Assembly (NCBI RefSeq): GCF_000413315.1
Contig: NZ_KE340297.1
Coordinates: forward strand, 1,500,599-1,564,598
DNA length: 64,000 bases
Direction: 5' to 3'
From: Propionibacterium sp. oral taxon 192 str. F0372
GTDB lineage: Bacteria > Actinomycetota > Actinomycetes > Propionibacteriales > Propionibacteriaceae
Shown piece by piece: positions 18,512-26,830 of this stretch (the stretch's first letter is position 1; every line of letters begins with the position of its first letter). Both the position numbers and the translations under genes were made by a program. A model generated the notes under the pieces. That model searched no databases, was not told the DNA's origin, and was given only the letters and a program-made list of their open reading frames with translations.

Positions 18512-18862
18512 ATGACTCTCGCAGAACTCGTCGTGTGGTCGCTGACCGGTGAGCGGATTGCCGTCAGCGGTGGCTTCGATCCGGTTGGCGTCGCCCAGCG
18601 GATTCTTGATCTCGGCTGGGATACTCAACGGCTCCAAGATGCCCGGGATCAGGCCTTAGCCCGGGGGCAGGTATGGCCTCGGTTCGTGCCTGCGAACGAT
18701 CGTCCGGGCATCGGTGCGGCTCAGTTGGATGCGGCCACCCGGGCGGTGTTGCAGAATCTTGGTGTGGGCCCCCACGCACGGGTGCGCAGATCCGGTAAAC
18801 CGGATGCGCGTGACCGTGCGTTGATGGCAGATCGACCGCCACATCACGGAACGGTGGGATGA
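18512..18862 (+). CDS. hypothetical protein
   Basis: A 116-aa soluble protein that I do not recognise. It begins with a short hydrophobic helix (MTLAELVVWSL), has the aromatic segment GQVWPRFVP near residue 52 and a basic tail (VRRSGKPDARDRAL). The ATG is supported by GGGAGGTGG at 5 nt. It ends 3 bp before the lipoprotein gene, so the two are probably cotranscribed. Confidence 0.55.
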   Translation: MTLAELVVWSLTGERIAVSGGFDPVGVAQRILDLGWDTQRLQDARDQALARGQVWPRFVPANDRPGIGAAQLDAATRAVLQNLGVGPHARVRRSGKPDARDRALMADRPPHHGTVG

Positions 18863-18865
18863 ATC

Positions 18866-19774
18866 ATGAGACCCGGATTAACCACGGCGATTGTCCTGGG
18901 CTGCGGCGTGCTGCTCCTAACGGGCTGCGTTCCCTCTTCTATCAACGATGCAGGTACTGTTGCCTCGCGACTTGATGACGTGGTCTCTGGCAAGGACATG
19001 ATCACTAGGTTTGCGGTGAGCCCCGGGGATGTTTCCGTCGTGGTGCGCGATCGCGGACAATTATCGGTGCGTGGTAGTGATCTCTTGAACAGCGAGGCTC
19101 TCCCTTCGGGGGCCACCACATTGGGTGTACTGGACACTGAGGCGATTGATGCCCAATACGACAGACTGATGGCCAGCTGCCAGGATTCGCCAGTGCTTCG
19201 AGGCTATGTGGCGATGACGGGGACGGTCGTCGTGAGTTCCTGGTGCGGCAGTGGGGATGAATCGGTGGTTCTGGAATCAACCCTCGATGGAGAACCAGGA
19301 ATTAATTCCTCCGATCAGATCGACTTCCTGTCGGCCGGGGGCCTCGACCTGTTCCTGCGAGAACTGCGTGCCTTGGCCCCGGGGACCGAGGCGTTCATGG
19401 TGTCGCTTCCTGGGCCGGCCTCGGCTAGAGGTGCTTCTGTCGTCATGCACGGCAAGACCTGGACACAGCCCGACGGAACGGATTGTCATGTGGGTCTTGG
19501 CCTCAACGGGGCGACTTCGCCGCACAATCCGCGTGTGGTGACCTGCCTAGATAAGGACCCTGTGGTGGGCAAGGCCCGAGAGTTCACGCTCACCGGTATC
19601 GATGCAGAAAAACTCCATTCCGAGCTGTCTAGAATCCTTGATTCCAGCGGTTTTCCCCGGGAGCGGGTGGCATATGTCGGCTTGTACTGCGAGGAACCAG
19701 GAAGCCAGGAGATCGAGGTGATCGTGTTCTCCGACAGAGAAGAACGGTTCCGAGATTCGTTCCTGATCCTCTGA
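18866..19774 (+). CDS. lipoprotein of unknown function
   Basis: A 302-aa exported lipoprotein: signal peptide with lipobox LLTG-C, Cys at residue 20. The mature part has no domain I recognise; it contains several Cys residues (CQDSPVLRG, WCGSGDE, DCHVGLG, CLDKDP, CEEPGS) that could pair outside the membrane. It follows the 116-aa gene by 3 bp and ends at a strong terminator shared with mscL. Confidence 0.6.
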   Translation: MRPGLTTAIVLGCGVLLLTGCVPSSINDAGTVASRLDDVVSGKDMITRFAVSPGDVSVVVRDRGQLSVRGSDLLNSEALPSGATTLGVLDTEAIDAQYDRLMASCQDSPVLRGYVAMTGTVVVSSWCGSGDESVVLESTLDGEPGINSSDQIDFLSAGGLDLFLRELRALAPGTEAFMVSLPGPASARGASVVMHGKTWTQPDGTDCHVGLGLNGATSPHNPRVVTCLDKDPVVGKAREFTLTGIDAEKLHSELSRILDSSGFPRERVAYVGLYCEEPGSQEIEVIVFSDREERFRDSFLIL

Positions 19775-19785
19775 GCGGGCATGCA

Positions 19786-19820
19786 AACGGGGTCGGCGCA
19801 CATAATGCACCGACCCCGTT
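19786..19820. terminator. bidirectional terminator between lipoprotein and mscL
   Basis: AACGGGGTCGG and CCGACCCCGTT make a perfect 11-bp stem with a 13-nt loop, followed by CTTT on the plus strand. It sits between convergent stop codons. Confidence 0.8.
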
Positions 19821-19834
19821 CTTTACGCGTGGGA

Positions 19835-20200
19835 TCAGTTCTGCTTGTTGACCAAGGCGTCGCGGATCTGGGTGAGTAGCTCGGCCTCGGAAGGACCAGT
19901 CTCTTCTTCCTTTGGGGGGTCGAAACGAGCACGCAGCTTGTTGTAAGGCAGCACCATGCCGAAGTACACGACAGAGGCGATCAGCAGGAAGGACACCACC
20001 TGGGTGAGGAAGGCACCTACCGGGATGCCGCCGGGCGCGAAGTAATTGAAGTTCGGGGTGCCGCCAAGGATGGCGGAGAGCAGCGAGAGCACGATGTTGG
20101 TGAAAGCGTCGACGACGTCTTTGAATGCAGCGCCCATAATGAAGGCAACGGCGAGCTCGATGAGGTTGCCGCGCATGATGAAGTCTTTGAACCCCTGCAT
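19835..20200 (-). CDS. mscL: large-conductance mechanosensitive channel
   Basis: A 121-aa channel protein that opens under membrane tension to release solutes during hypo-osmotic shock. It has the amphipathic N-terminus MQGFKDFIMRGNLIELAVAF, the pore helix with glycine-spaced GAAFKDVVDAFTNIV, a second helix and a charged C-terminal bundle. The start is ATG 20200 with AAGGAGA; the longer frame upstream is non-coding and forms hairpins. Confidence 0.95.
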   Translation of the reverse strand: MQGFKDFIMRGNLIELAVAFIMGAAFKDVVDAFTNIVLSLLSAILGGTPNFNYFAPGGIPVGAFLTQVVSFLLIASVVYFGMVLPYNKLRARFDPPKEEETGPSEAELLTQIRDALVNKQN

Positions 20201-20255
20201 ATGTGTTGTGTCTCCTTGTGTGAGTTGCCCTGGCCAGCCGGTCAGGACGTTTGGA

Positions 20256-20351
20256 ACAGGATTCAAGTTATTAGTACAGAGGGTGTAACTCTTGAATCCT
20301 GTACTGGCAAATTGGCAACTTTGCACAAAATGTGCAGATTACCAGTTGCCA
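20256..20351 (-). other. two adjacent large hairpins in the mscL leader / SAF-gene 3' region
   Basis: Hairpin 1: ACAGGATTCAAG (20256-20267) pairs with CTTGAATCCTGT (20291-20302), 12 bp perfect. Hairpin 2: TGGCAACT (20313-20320) pairs with AGTTGCCA (20344-20351) and encloses a second stem TGCACA-AAA-TGTGCA. Neither is followed by a clear T-run on the minus strand. They fill almost the whole gap between the SAF gene stop and mscL. Confidence 0.5.
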
Positions 20352-20353
20352 CG

Positions 20354-20959
20354 TTACGACATGATGACGCCGAGGTCCATCTGTCCCGCGGCTGCAGCAA
20401 GTCGTGCTGCGGTCTCATTGTCGGCTGCGACTACGATCAGTGCTCCATTTGACGAGCCAATTCCAGTATCTTGTTGAGGGGGAAGGTTCACTATCTCCAC
20501 ATCATCGGCCACGTTGATGACTGATCCGTCGGTGGCCGAGCCAACCACCTTGATGTGTCTGCCGACTTCGAGCAATGCGACCAAGGAGACATCTTTCACC
20601 CGGAACGGGACGAGGGCACGCCCGTTATCCGAAATCTCCCGCAGGGATGTGGTGGAGACCTCGGTGAGCATAGTTCCTCGGGTGACCGGGCCGGTGAGTG
20701 TGCGCCCGATGATGGACTGGGCATCGCTGAGTGCGCCTTGCGGCACCACCGTCGTGGGAACCTTAACGACTGCCAAATCGTCGGCGGACAAGGTAGCCCC
20801 GAGGGGAAGATCGCGGGTGGTTATGATTACCCCGATGCCTTCGGAGGTGGGGGACAATACCCACACGGTGGCCAGGAAACATATGACCGCGGCGCAGGCA
20901 CCGATGGTACGGCGATGCCAGCGTGCGAACCGGGCCAGTCTCGCAAGAAGATCGCTCAT
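20354..20959 (-). CDS. SAF-domain protein, CpaB/RcpC-like
   Basis: A 201-aa protein with one N-terminal membrane helix (residues 18-35) and an exported SAF domain: IITTRDLPLGATLSADDLAVV and IIGRTLTGPVTRGTMLT are the paired SAF strands, followed by a beta-rich RcpC-like part. Such proteins belong to the Flp-pilus CpaB family, but this stand-alone gene lies in the conserved mscL-FmdB-folate block rather than in a pilus locus. Function unknown; export is likely. Confidence 0.7.
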   Translation of the reverse strand: MSDLLARLARFARWHRRTIGACAAVICFLATVWVLSPTSEGIGVIITTRDLPLGATLSADDLAVVKVPTTVVPQGALSDAQSIIGRTLTGPVTRGTMLTEVSTTSLREISDNGRALVPFRVKDVSLVALLEVGRHIKVVGSATDGSVINVADDVEIVNLPPQQDTGIGSSNGALIVVAADNETAARLAAAAGQMDLGVIMS

Positions 20960-21020
20960 GCACGGATGATGGCCGAGCGCTGCCCCAATTGTTCAGATCG
21001 GTGCGGGGCTGTGGAAAAGT

Positions 21021-21308
21021 TCAGGCTGCCGAACTGGAGGCTGGGGAGGAGTCCGAGGTCGTCGACGATGAACCCGACGCCGAGGAATCGGAACTGCTGG
21101 TGTGCGACGACTGCGATGCGGTGGAAGAGACCGACCGGGAATCGGTGGCGTAGAAGCCCGAGCCTTTGAACACAATACCGACCGAGTTGAACACTTTGCG
21201 CAGCGCACCGCCACAGGATGGGCAGGTGGTCAGCGGGTCGTCGGAGAACTTCTGGAACGCCTCCAGGTCGCGCGAACAGTCCTGGCAACGGTACTGATAG
21301 GTGGGCAT
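21021..21308 (-). CDS. FmdB-family zinc-ribbon protein
   Basis: A 95-aa protein. The first 55 residues form the FmdB regulatory-protein zinc ribbon with the CxxC pairs CQDC and CPSC, and GSGFYATDS at its end. The tail (residues 58-95) is almost entirely Ser, Thr and Ala with a few Asp, and looks disordered. GAAGAGAAA precedes the ATG. The gene follows the 5-FCL gene in the same direction. Confidence 0.8.
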   Translation of the reverse strand: MPTYQYRCQDCSRDLEAFQKFSDDPLTTCPSCGGALRKVFNSVGIVFKGSGFYATDSRSVSSTASQSSHTSSSDSSASGSSSTTSDSSPASSSAA

Positions 21309-21340
21309 CGTTTCTCTTCCACACGTGGTGCTTGTCCGCA

Positions 21341-21358
21341 GGGGTGCTCATGCACCCC
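21341..21358. terminator. hairpin between 5-FCL and FmdB genes
   Basis: GGGGTGC-TCAT-GCACCCC, a perfect 7-bp stem with no T-run. It may be a weak or factor-aided terminator or a processing site. Confidence 0.35.
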
Positions 21359-21422
21359 GGTCGACAATGGTAAACCTCGGCGGCCCGTTGTGCATTCCCT
21401 GCACCAACTGGCGATGGCAACC

Positions 21423-22037
21423 TCACGAAGTGGTGCGAATCACGCTGGTCGGGGTAACAATCCATTCGATGGGAATGTCGTGGTCGGCCATCGGGCAGCA
21501 GGCCACCTCGTCGTCATTGAGAAGCACGACCACTGGGGTTCCCGGGGTGGCGAATCTTAATGCGCGGTCATACCACCCGCCTCCGGTACCCAGCCGGGAG
21601 CCGTCGGCCCCGGCCATCAGTGCAGCTGCGATCACCACCGAGGCACGGCTCAGCGACGAGGCACCCAGACCCGGCGGTGGGGGTGCGGGGATGGCGAAGG
21701 GACCCTCGGTGAGTTCGGCGAGATCGTGAAGACGCGCCCAGTCGGGGAAGGGAACACCTTGAACCCCTGGTGGGCGGCGCAGGTAGGGGACGAGTAGCTC
21801 ATGGGTACCGAGCAGACTCACGATCAGTCCCATGGTGCTCGGCTCGCATCCCGTCGACAGATAGCAGGCGATGGTGCCCCCGGGCTCGCACAAGGATGCG
21901 ATGAGATCGAGCGCCAATGTGGTGCGGGTGCGGTCGTCGTCGGTGCGCTGTGCGGTGCAGCGTTCGGCGCGGCGTCGATTGACCCGGGAACGCAGTTCGG
22001 CCCTTCGGGTGTCGTGGGCGTGGGAGTCCTGCGCCAT
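21423..22037 (-). CDS. 5-formyltetrahydrofolate cyclo-ligase
   Basis: Converts 5-formyl-THF to 5,10-methenyl-THF with ATP, recycling a folate storage form. The 204-aa protein has LSTGCEPSTMGL near residue 60 (substrate region), LLVPYLRRPPG near 80 and the C-terminal signature DGSRLGTGGGWYDRAL near 145. The ATG at 22037 has no ribosome site but is 6 nt from TACCAT on its strand. Confidence 0.88.
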   Translation of the reverse strand: MAQDSHAHDTRRAELRSRVNRRRAERCTAQRTDDDRTRTTLALDLIASLCEPGGTIACYLSTGCEPSTMGLIVSLLGTHELLVPYLRRPPGVQGVPFPDWARLHDLAELTEGPFAIPAPPPPGLGASSLSRASVVIAAALMAGADGSRLGTGGGWYDRALRFATPGTPVVVLLNDDEVACCPMADHDIPIEWIVTPTSVIRTTS

Positions 22038-22042
22038 GCACC

Positions 22043-22049
22043 TATGGTA
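22043..22049. promoter_or_regulatory. shared bidirectional -10 element between 5-FCL and moeA/glp
   Basis: The 17-bp gap contains TATGGTA. On the plus strand TATGGT (22043-22048) is 6 nt from ATG 22055; on the minus strand TACCAT (22049-22044) is 6 nt from ATG 22037. Both genes lack ribosome sites, so one element can position RNA polymerase for two leaderless transcripts, which can hardly fire together. Confidence 0.6.
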
Positions 22050-22054
22050 GGTCC

Positions 22055-23320
22055 ATGGCTTTGTTCAAGCGGCGTGCGGCTCGTACGGAAGACGAGACCG
22101 CCCAGGAGACGCCGGAGGTTCCGCGCACGCTTCCGGCTCCCCCACCCGTCGATGCGCGGGGGCGCCGCTCGGTGGAGGATCAGCGTGACTACCTGCTGTC
22201 GCTGGTCGAACCGCTGCCCGCATTCGGAATGTACCTGCTTGATGCTTGGGGCACTGCGGTATGTGAGGACATCGTCTCCGATGTGCTGGTGCCCGCGAGT
22301 GATCTGGCTGCGGTTTCCGGCTATGCGGTGCGCGCAGTAGATCTTGCCGGTCTGCAGGAGGGCATGACCACCACCCTGAAGCTGCGCGGCGACGGCCAGG
22401 TCACCAAGATGGGTGCGGCTGCCCGGGTGAGTGCTGGTGCAGAGATGCCCGAGGGCGCCGACGCAGTGCTTCCTGCATCCCAAGGCTTGGCCGACGGCGA
22501 TTCGTTGCTCGTCGACCATGTGGTGCTGGCCGGTGACAACGTGCGTCGGGCGGGTACCGAGGTGCGCCCTGGGGTGCCGATCATGCAATCTGGGCAGACT
22601 CTCGACGCACGTCGTTCGGCGCTGTTGGCTCTCGCCGGGGTCGACCGGGTGATGGCTCGGCCGCGCCCGCGTGTCGTTGTATTGTCGCTGTTGGCTCATT
22701 CCGACGATGCCGATGCCGAATCTCACCTGCTTGCGGCGGCATTGAAGGCCGACGGGGCCCAAGTGTGGCGGGTCGCGCTCACTGTCGAATCGGAGCGGGA
22801 ACTGCGCGACGCAATCGCCGACCAACTGATCCGCGCTGACCTGGTGGTGGCCACCGGTTCACTGGACGCCGATGCTCTGCTGCCACGGGTGGTTGCCGGG
22901 ATGGGACTCACCGACACCGCGCTGGTCGCCATCGAACCGGGAGAGCAGATCGGTTTCGGGCTGATTGGTGAGGACGAAATTCCGCTCGTCATGCTCCCCG
23001 ACGATCCGGTCGCATCCTACGTTGACCACCAGTTCTTCGTGCGGCCCTTGGTGCGCAAGCTGATGGGTGCCCCTGTGGTGACCACCGAGGAGATCAAGGC
23101 GCTGATCGGTTCGGACATGCCAGCTACTGGCGAAGTCACCACGGTATCCTTCGCGACGATGCGTGCCCAAGAAGGTGAGCAGGTGGTCGTGCCGCTTGGC
23201 CAGGGCCGTCACTTGCGGCTGCTGGATATGGTGGGCGCCGATGCCGTCATCGTGCGTGCCCCGGGTTCGGCTCCGGTGTCTCTCGGTGAGCGGGTGAGGT
23301 GCCTGCGGTTGAATGACTGA
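22055..23320 (+). CDS. MoeA/gephyrin-family protein, Glp-like
   Basis: A 421-aa MoeA-fold protein. N-terminal parts include SLVEPLPAFGMYLLDAWG near residue 50, SDLAAVSGYAVRAVDL near 85 and the MoCF-binding domain near 190-340 (VVATGSLDADALL, with SLDADA in place of the usual GGxSxG, so molybdopterin catalysis is doubtful). In corynebacteria a MoeA paralogue at this position (Glp) binds FtsZ and a membrane receptor encoded just downstream. The order MoeA-GNAT-membrane protein here matches that context, so I prefer a division role over molybdenum cofactor synthesis; this is inference from synteny and the altered motif. Confidence 0.7.
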   Translation: MALFKRRAARTEDETAQETPEVPRTLPAPPPVDARGRRSVEDQRDYLLSLVEPLPAFGMYLLDAWGTAVCEDIVSDVLVPASDLAAVSGYAVRAVDLAGLQEGMTTTLKLRGDGQVTKMGAAARVSAGAEMPEGADAVLPASQGLADGDSLLVDHVVLAGDNVRRAGTEVRPGVPIMQSGQTLDARRSALLALAGVDRVMARPRPRVVVLSLLAHSDDADAESHLLAAALKADGAQVWRVALTVESERELRDAIADQLIRADLVVATGSLDADALLPRVVAGMGLTDTALVAIEPGEQIGFGLIGEDEIPLVMLPDDPVASYVDHQFFVRPLVRKLMGAPVVTTEEIKALIGSDMPATGEVTTVSFATMRAQEGEQVVVPLGQGRHLRLLDMVGADAVIVRAPGSAPVSLGERVRCLRLND

Positions 23321-24005
23321 GTTCTCGTTACCTGCGGGAACCAGGATGCCCGCGGAACATCGGTGGCCGATGGTGATGAGCCACGGCCACATGGTGTTGC
23401 GTTCCATGGACAAACGCGACGCCCGCAGCTACGAGCAGGTGCGCGCGATAAACCTGCCGTGGACCTGCCAGTGGGATGCGACCTTGCCCCCGGGCGCGGG
23501 AGCCAGGGAACATTTCAGCTACACACAGTGGATTAAGCAGGTCCGTCGGCAGGCTAAGGACTTGGAGGCATTGTCTTTCGCGATCGGCTGGGTCGACGAT
23601 CCGGGTGTCGATGACCATGAGATGGCCCGCTGCCAGATCATCGGACAGCTGTCAGTGTCGTCGATCATGATGGGTTCGGCGAGGTCGGCCTCAATCGGGT
23701 ATTGGGTGGGGCAGCGCTGGGCTGGGCGTGGCATCGCACCGGCGGCCGTCGCCCTGACGATCGATTATTTGTTCCAAGTTGTCGGGTTGCACCGGGTCGA
23801 AATCTGCATCCGTCCGGAGAATGCTCCAAGCTTGCGGGTGGTGGACAAGCTGGGGATTAGGGCCGAGGGGTTGCGGGAGCGTTACCTGCACATCAACGGC
23901 GAATGGCGTGATCATGAGTGCTTTGCGGTGTGTTGCGAGGAGTTCCCACGAGGGCTGCTCACCCGCTTCTTAGAACGCAATACACTAGTGGATCTTGTTC
24001 ACTAA
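23313..24005 (+). CDS. GNAT N-acetyltransferase, RimJ/RimL type
   Basis: A 230-aa acetyltransferase using acetyl-CoA. GNAT motifs: SASIGYWVGQRWAGRGIAP (acetyl-CoA pyrophosphate loop, near residue 128) and HRVEICIRPENAPSLRVVDKLG (near 155), ending with WRDHECFAV, all typical of RimJ-like enzymes. The target is not known. Its ATG overlaps the moeA/glp stop by 8 bp, so translation is coupled. Confidence 0.82.
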   Translation: MTEFSLPAGTRMPAEHRWPMVMSHGHMVLRSMDKRDARSYEQVRAINLPWTCQWDATLPPGAGAREHFSYTQWIKQVRRQAKDLEALSFAIGWVDDPGVDDHEMARCQIIGQLSVSSIMMGSARSASIGYWVGQRWAGRGIAPAAVALTIDYLFQVVGLHRVEICIRPENAPSLRVVDKLGIRAEGLRERYLHINGEWRDHECFAVCCEEFPRGLLTRFLERNTLVDLVH

Positions 24006-24072
24006 TTACAGCGGTGTGATTCAGTTGTGACCTGCTTCGGCGCGCCTGTAGCGGGCTACTTGATCGATTCCG

Positions 24073-24078
24073 TATTTT
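24073..24078 (+). promoter_or_regulatory. -10 box of the GlpR/SepX-like gene, leaderless
   Basis: TATTTT is followed by 7 nt and GTG 24086, with no ribosome site between. Confidence 0.45.
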
Positions 24079-24085
24079 TGGGCAC

Positions 24086-24880
24086 GTGCTGACGGGACTG
24101 ATCTTCGGTGTGATCGCGATTGGATGGATCGCGTACCTCATGCCGGGCTACCTGTCCAAGCGCGACACCCACCATGGTTTCGAGGAGACCGTGGCTGATT
24201 CCTTCGCTGACAATATGCAGGTTGTTCGCCGTAGTGGAAGCCGGGAAAGTGAGTTTTTGCAGGATTCTGGCGCCAGCGTGTCGACTCCCGCGACCCGTCG
24301 CGCAGCCAGGTATCGGATAGCAGTGGCCCAGAGGTTGGCCGTCAGGCGTCGCCGCCTGGGATTGAATCTTGCGCTACTGGGTCTCGTAGCCGGCATCATC
24401 GTGCCCTTCCTGGTGCCGGTCTCGCATCTGTGGTCGCTGGTACCGGTGCTTGGGCTGGTGGGCTGGGTCGGGCTGTCCCGGTGGTCAGTCGTCACCTTGG
24501 ACCGTGCTTTGGAACCGCTGCGCGCCGAGGCGCGTTTCGGCGCCGAGGAGAGCACGGTCAACATCTCCGAGATGCTGACTTGTGAGACTCCGGCGGAAAT
24601 CGCCGAGGAGATCGGTGAGCGGTCCGTCGAGATCACCGGACCGGTGCAGGAGACTCTCGGGTCGCTGTGGGAGCCGATACCGGTAGCACCGACGACTTAT
24701 GTGTCGAAGCCGCTGCTGCCACGGTCGGTACGCACCATCGATTTGGCCGCGCCAGTGGCATCTGATGAGTTGCAGTTTCCGGTGGGTGCGCAGCAGCCAT
24801 CGGCCAATTTCGACGGGCAATCTCCTTTGTCAATTGCCGATGACGATACCCAGGAACTTCCGCCTGCTGCCGGGCAGTGA
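24086..24880 (+). CDS. membrane protein of the GlpR/SepX type
   Basis: A 264-aa protein. The N-terminal helix ends in the family-like IAYLMPGYLSKRD; a second pair of membrane segments lies at about residues 92-130 (LNLALLGLVAGIIVPFL, LWSLVPVLGLVGWVG); the rest is acidic and cytoplasmic. In corynebacteria the protein at this position is the membrane receptor of Glp, and in Streptomyces the counterpart is the division protein SepX. Membership here is inferred from topology, the N-terminal motif and gene order moeA/glp-GNAT-this gene. Confidence 0.6.
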   Translation: MLTGLIFGVIAIGWIAYLMPGYLSKRDTHHGFEETVADSFADNMQVVRRSGSRESEFLQDSGASVSTPATRRAARYRIAVAQRLAVRRRRLGLNLALLGLVAGIIVPFLVPVSHLWSLVPVLGLVGWVGLSRWSVVTLDRALEPLRAEARFGAEESTVNISEMLTCETPAEIAEEIGERSVEITGPVQETLGSLWEPIPVAPTTYVSKPLLPRSVRTIDLAAPVASDELQFPVGAQQPSANFDGQSPLSIADDDTQELPPAAGQ

Positions 24881-24907
24881 CCCATCGTTTCCCCTCACCA
24901 GACGGGT

Positions 24908-26146
24908 TCACTGCCCGGTCGGTTGCGCGGGCAGAAGATGCTCCAGAATCCCGGTCAGCGACACCGATGCGCCTCGGGGCCGCATAGTACTCAGCCGGGC
25001 TGTTGTGGCGGCATCCAAGGCTTTGGCGTCGGCCAGTTGCTCAATGACCTCCAGGGTCGCGAGTTCATGTGAATCGAGGGCACCGTGCCCGTTGTCGAGC
25101 TCGACCAGGGTGGCTCCAGGGATGAGCCCTGCGATCTTGTGGGCCACCGATGGTGGGGTGCTCAGGTCCCGGGTTCCGGTGAGTACCACGGTGGGCCAGG
25201 TGAACAGAGGGAATTCCTCGACGAGGTTGAAGGGCTCGGCTTCGAAGGGTGGGAATTGTCTAGCTGTCTCTGCGAGGAGCAGTGCGACGTCGAAAGGCTC
25301 GTCATCGGGGGGCGGTGCGAAGCCGAGCTCCCGGATGGCGATAACCCCTGCCAGATCGAATTCGTGGAAACCGTGGACCGAGGGCAACTGTGTGATGCTC
25401 CCGGCGATCGCGGTGGCGGCCTTCCACACGGCGCTGCCTCTCAGCGTGTGACGTGCATCAATGAGTCGCCGGAGCAAGCCCGGTCCGCCGAGTTCGTAGA
25501 CGGTTCGAGCAATGATGAGCAGGGCTGTCTCGGGCATGCCTTCGGTGTGCAGGTGCCTGATCTCGGTGGCGATCTGGGTCATACCGGGGACTTTTCCGTG
25601 CCACAGGGTGTCACGGATCAGCTGACGCAAGATGAGGTCATCTTTGCTGGATAGCAGCGGGGAATCGAGGAGCATGGATGTGACAAGGTGTGGGTGGCGC
25701 ACGCCGAGCCCAGCGGCCAGGTAGCTGCCGTAGGAGGAGCCGAGAATGACGGCGCGGTCTATCTGCTCGGCTTCCAAGACGGCAGCCAGGTCATCGACGG
25801 TGGGAATGATGCGCATCGCCGAAAAAGGCAGATCGGCTCCGTTGAGATCGGTCCGGGACGAGCCGACACCGCGGTGCTCGACCATGATGACGTCTAGGCC
25901 GCGGGCTGCTGCACGGTGACGGAAGGAAAAATAGGGGAGGATTGATCCCAGGCCAGGGCCGCCGGGAACAACCAGCACCGGGATGCGCCCGCGGGGGCCG
26001 GTGCGGATGTAAGAGAGATCGAATGCGGGGGAATCGTTGGTGGCAGGTCGACGGATCGAGCTGACATCGACAAGCCACCGGGATGCGGTGCCGACGAGGC
26101 TGCGGGCGGTGGAACCGGCGATGTGACGGATCGTGTCAAGGCCCAT
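24908..26146 (-). CDS. alpha/beta hydrolase, proline-iminopeptidase-like
   Basis: A 412-aa hydrolase. The oxyanion region VVPGGPGLG (near residue 60) is the HGGPG-type motif of S33 peptidases, the nucleophile elbow is LGSSYGSYLA (Ser near 144), the acid lies around TGTRDLSTPPS (near 353) and the His in NGHGALDSHE (near 378). No signal peptide, so cytoplasmic. CAGGAGA precedes ATG 26146. It is single, convergent with the GlpR-like gene. Confidence 0.8.
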   Translation of the reverse strand: MGLDTIRHIAGSTARSLVGTASRWLVDVSSIRRPATNDSPAFDLSYIRTGPRGRIPVLVVPGGPGLGSILPYFSFRHRAAARGLDVIMVEHRGVGSSRTDLNGADLPFSAMRIIPTVDDLAAVLEAEQIDRAVILGSSYGSYLAAGLGVRHPHLVTSMLLDSPLLSSKDDLILRQLIRDTLWHGKVPGMTQIATEIRHLHTEGMPETALLIIARTVYELGGPGLLRRLIDARHTLRGSAVWKAATAIAGSITQLPSVHGFHEFDLAGVIAIRELGFAPPPDDEPFDVALLLAETARQFPPFEAEPFNLVEEFPLFTWPTVVLTGTRDLSTPPSVAHKIAGLIPGATLVELDNGHGALDSHELATLEVIEQLADAKALDAATTARLSTMRPRGASVSLTGILEHLLPAQPTGQ

Positions 26147-26283
26147 GACGTCTCCTGGCTGCGCGCAGCGGATCTGCGGTGTGAGCCCCAGTGTATGTGG
26201 GGTGGCTGTGTCTCAGCTGTGGGCCGGGTCCACTCGCGCCTTGGTGGCCGAAGGACAGGTGGTGTACGATGACTCCTGCACTT

Positions 26284-26356
26284 GGGGCATTGGCGCAGTT
26301 GGTAGCGCGTCTCGTTCGCAATGAGAAGGTCAGGGGTTCGAATCCCCTATGCTCCA
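26284..26356 (+). tRNA. tRNA-Ala (CGC)
   Basis: Acceptor GGGGCAT/ATGCTCC includes the G3-U70 pair that marks alanine tRNAs. Anticodon stem TCTCG/TGAGA with loop TTCGCAA, T arm AGGGG-TTCGAAT-CCCCT, discriminator A; no encoded CCA. A TACGAT box lies just upstream. Accessory genes begin right after it. Confidence 0.97.
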
Positions 26357-26397
26357 CCCACACACAAGGCTCCCAGTGGCCTTAGTGCCGTCAGAAC

Positions 26398-26814
26398 TCA
26401 GCCCGTGATACGACGCAGCACCCGGGAGTAGCCTACTGCCACCGGCATTCTCACGAGCGTTGCCAGGACGTCCGGCACACCGCGGACGCTGAAGTCTTGT
26501 TCCCAGTGAAGACGGCTTCCGGTGCCCACTGCCTCGATGCTCGCGTGGATGGTGCCGGTGAGTACCGGTCCGGTCTTGATGATGACCACGTAGTTCGGTG
26601 GCTGCCACCTGTTCACGAGCATGTGATCGTCGAACCGCAGCGGGCCCAGAGCGGTACGCGCCACGAAATGGCTTCCTGCACGCAAGGCGGAGCCATCGTC
26701 GCTGCTCACCTTGGTGAAAGGCACTGCCGTGCTGTGCCGCGACAGTTCCCACAGTTTTCTCCATAGCTCTTCGGGTGGCAGGGCCGATTCAAACTCCACC
26801 ACGAACCGTGTCAT
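26398..26814 (-). CDS. SRPBCC-family protein
   Basis: A 138-aa protein with the START/Bet v1-like helix-grip pattern: initial strand TRFVVEFESALPPEELW, central beta strands (GSHFVARTALGPLRFDDHMLV) and C-terminal long helix. Such proteins bind hydrophobic ligands; the ligand is unknown. The ATG at 26814 follows GAGGTGGG. It overlaps no gene but starts 17 bp after the photolyase stop, so it is the last gene of the photolyase operon. Confidence 0.7.
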   Translation of the reverse strand: MTRFVVEFESALPPEELWRKLWELSRHSTAVPFTKVSSDDGSALRAGSHFVARTALGPLRFDDHMLVNRWQPPNYVVIIKTGPVLTGTIHASIEAVGTGSRLHWEQDFSVRGVPDVLATLVRMPVAVGYSRVLRRITG

Positions 26815-26830
26815 TCCGTGGACACCCACC

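Noticed and set aside
20201-20326. 42-codon N-terminal extension of mscL
   Set aside because: The MscL family starts at MQGFKDF, which has its own ribosome site, and the extension covers hairpin-forming non-coding sequence.
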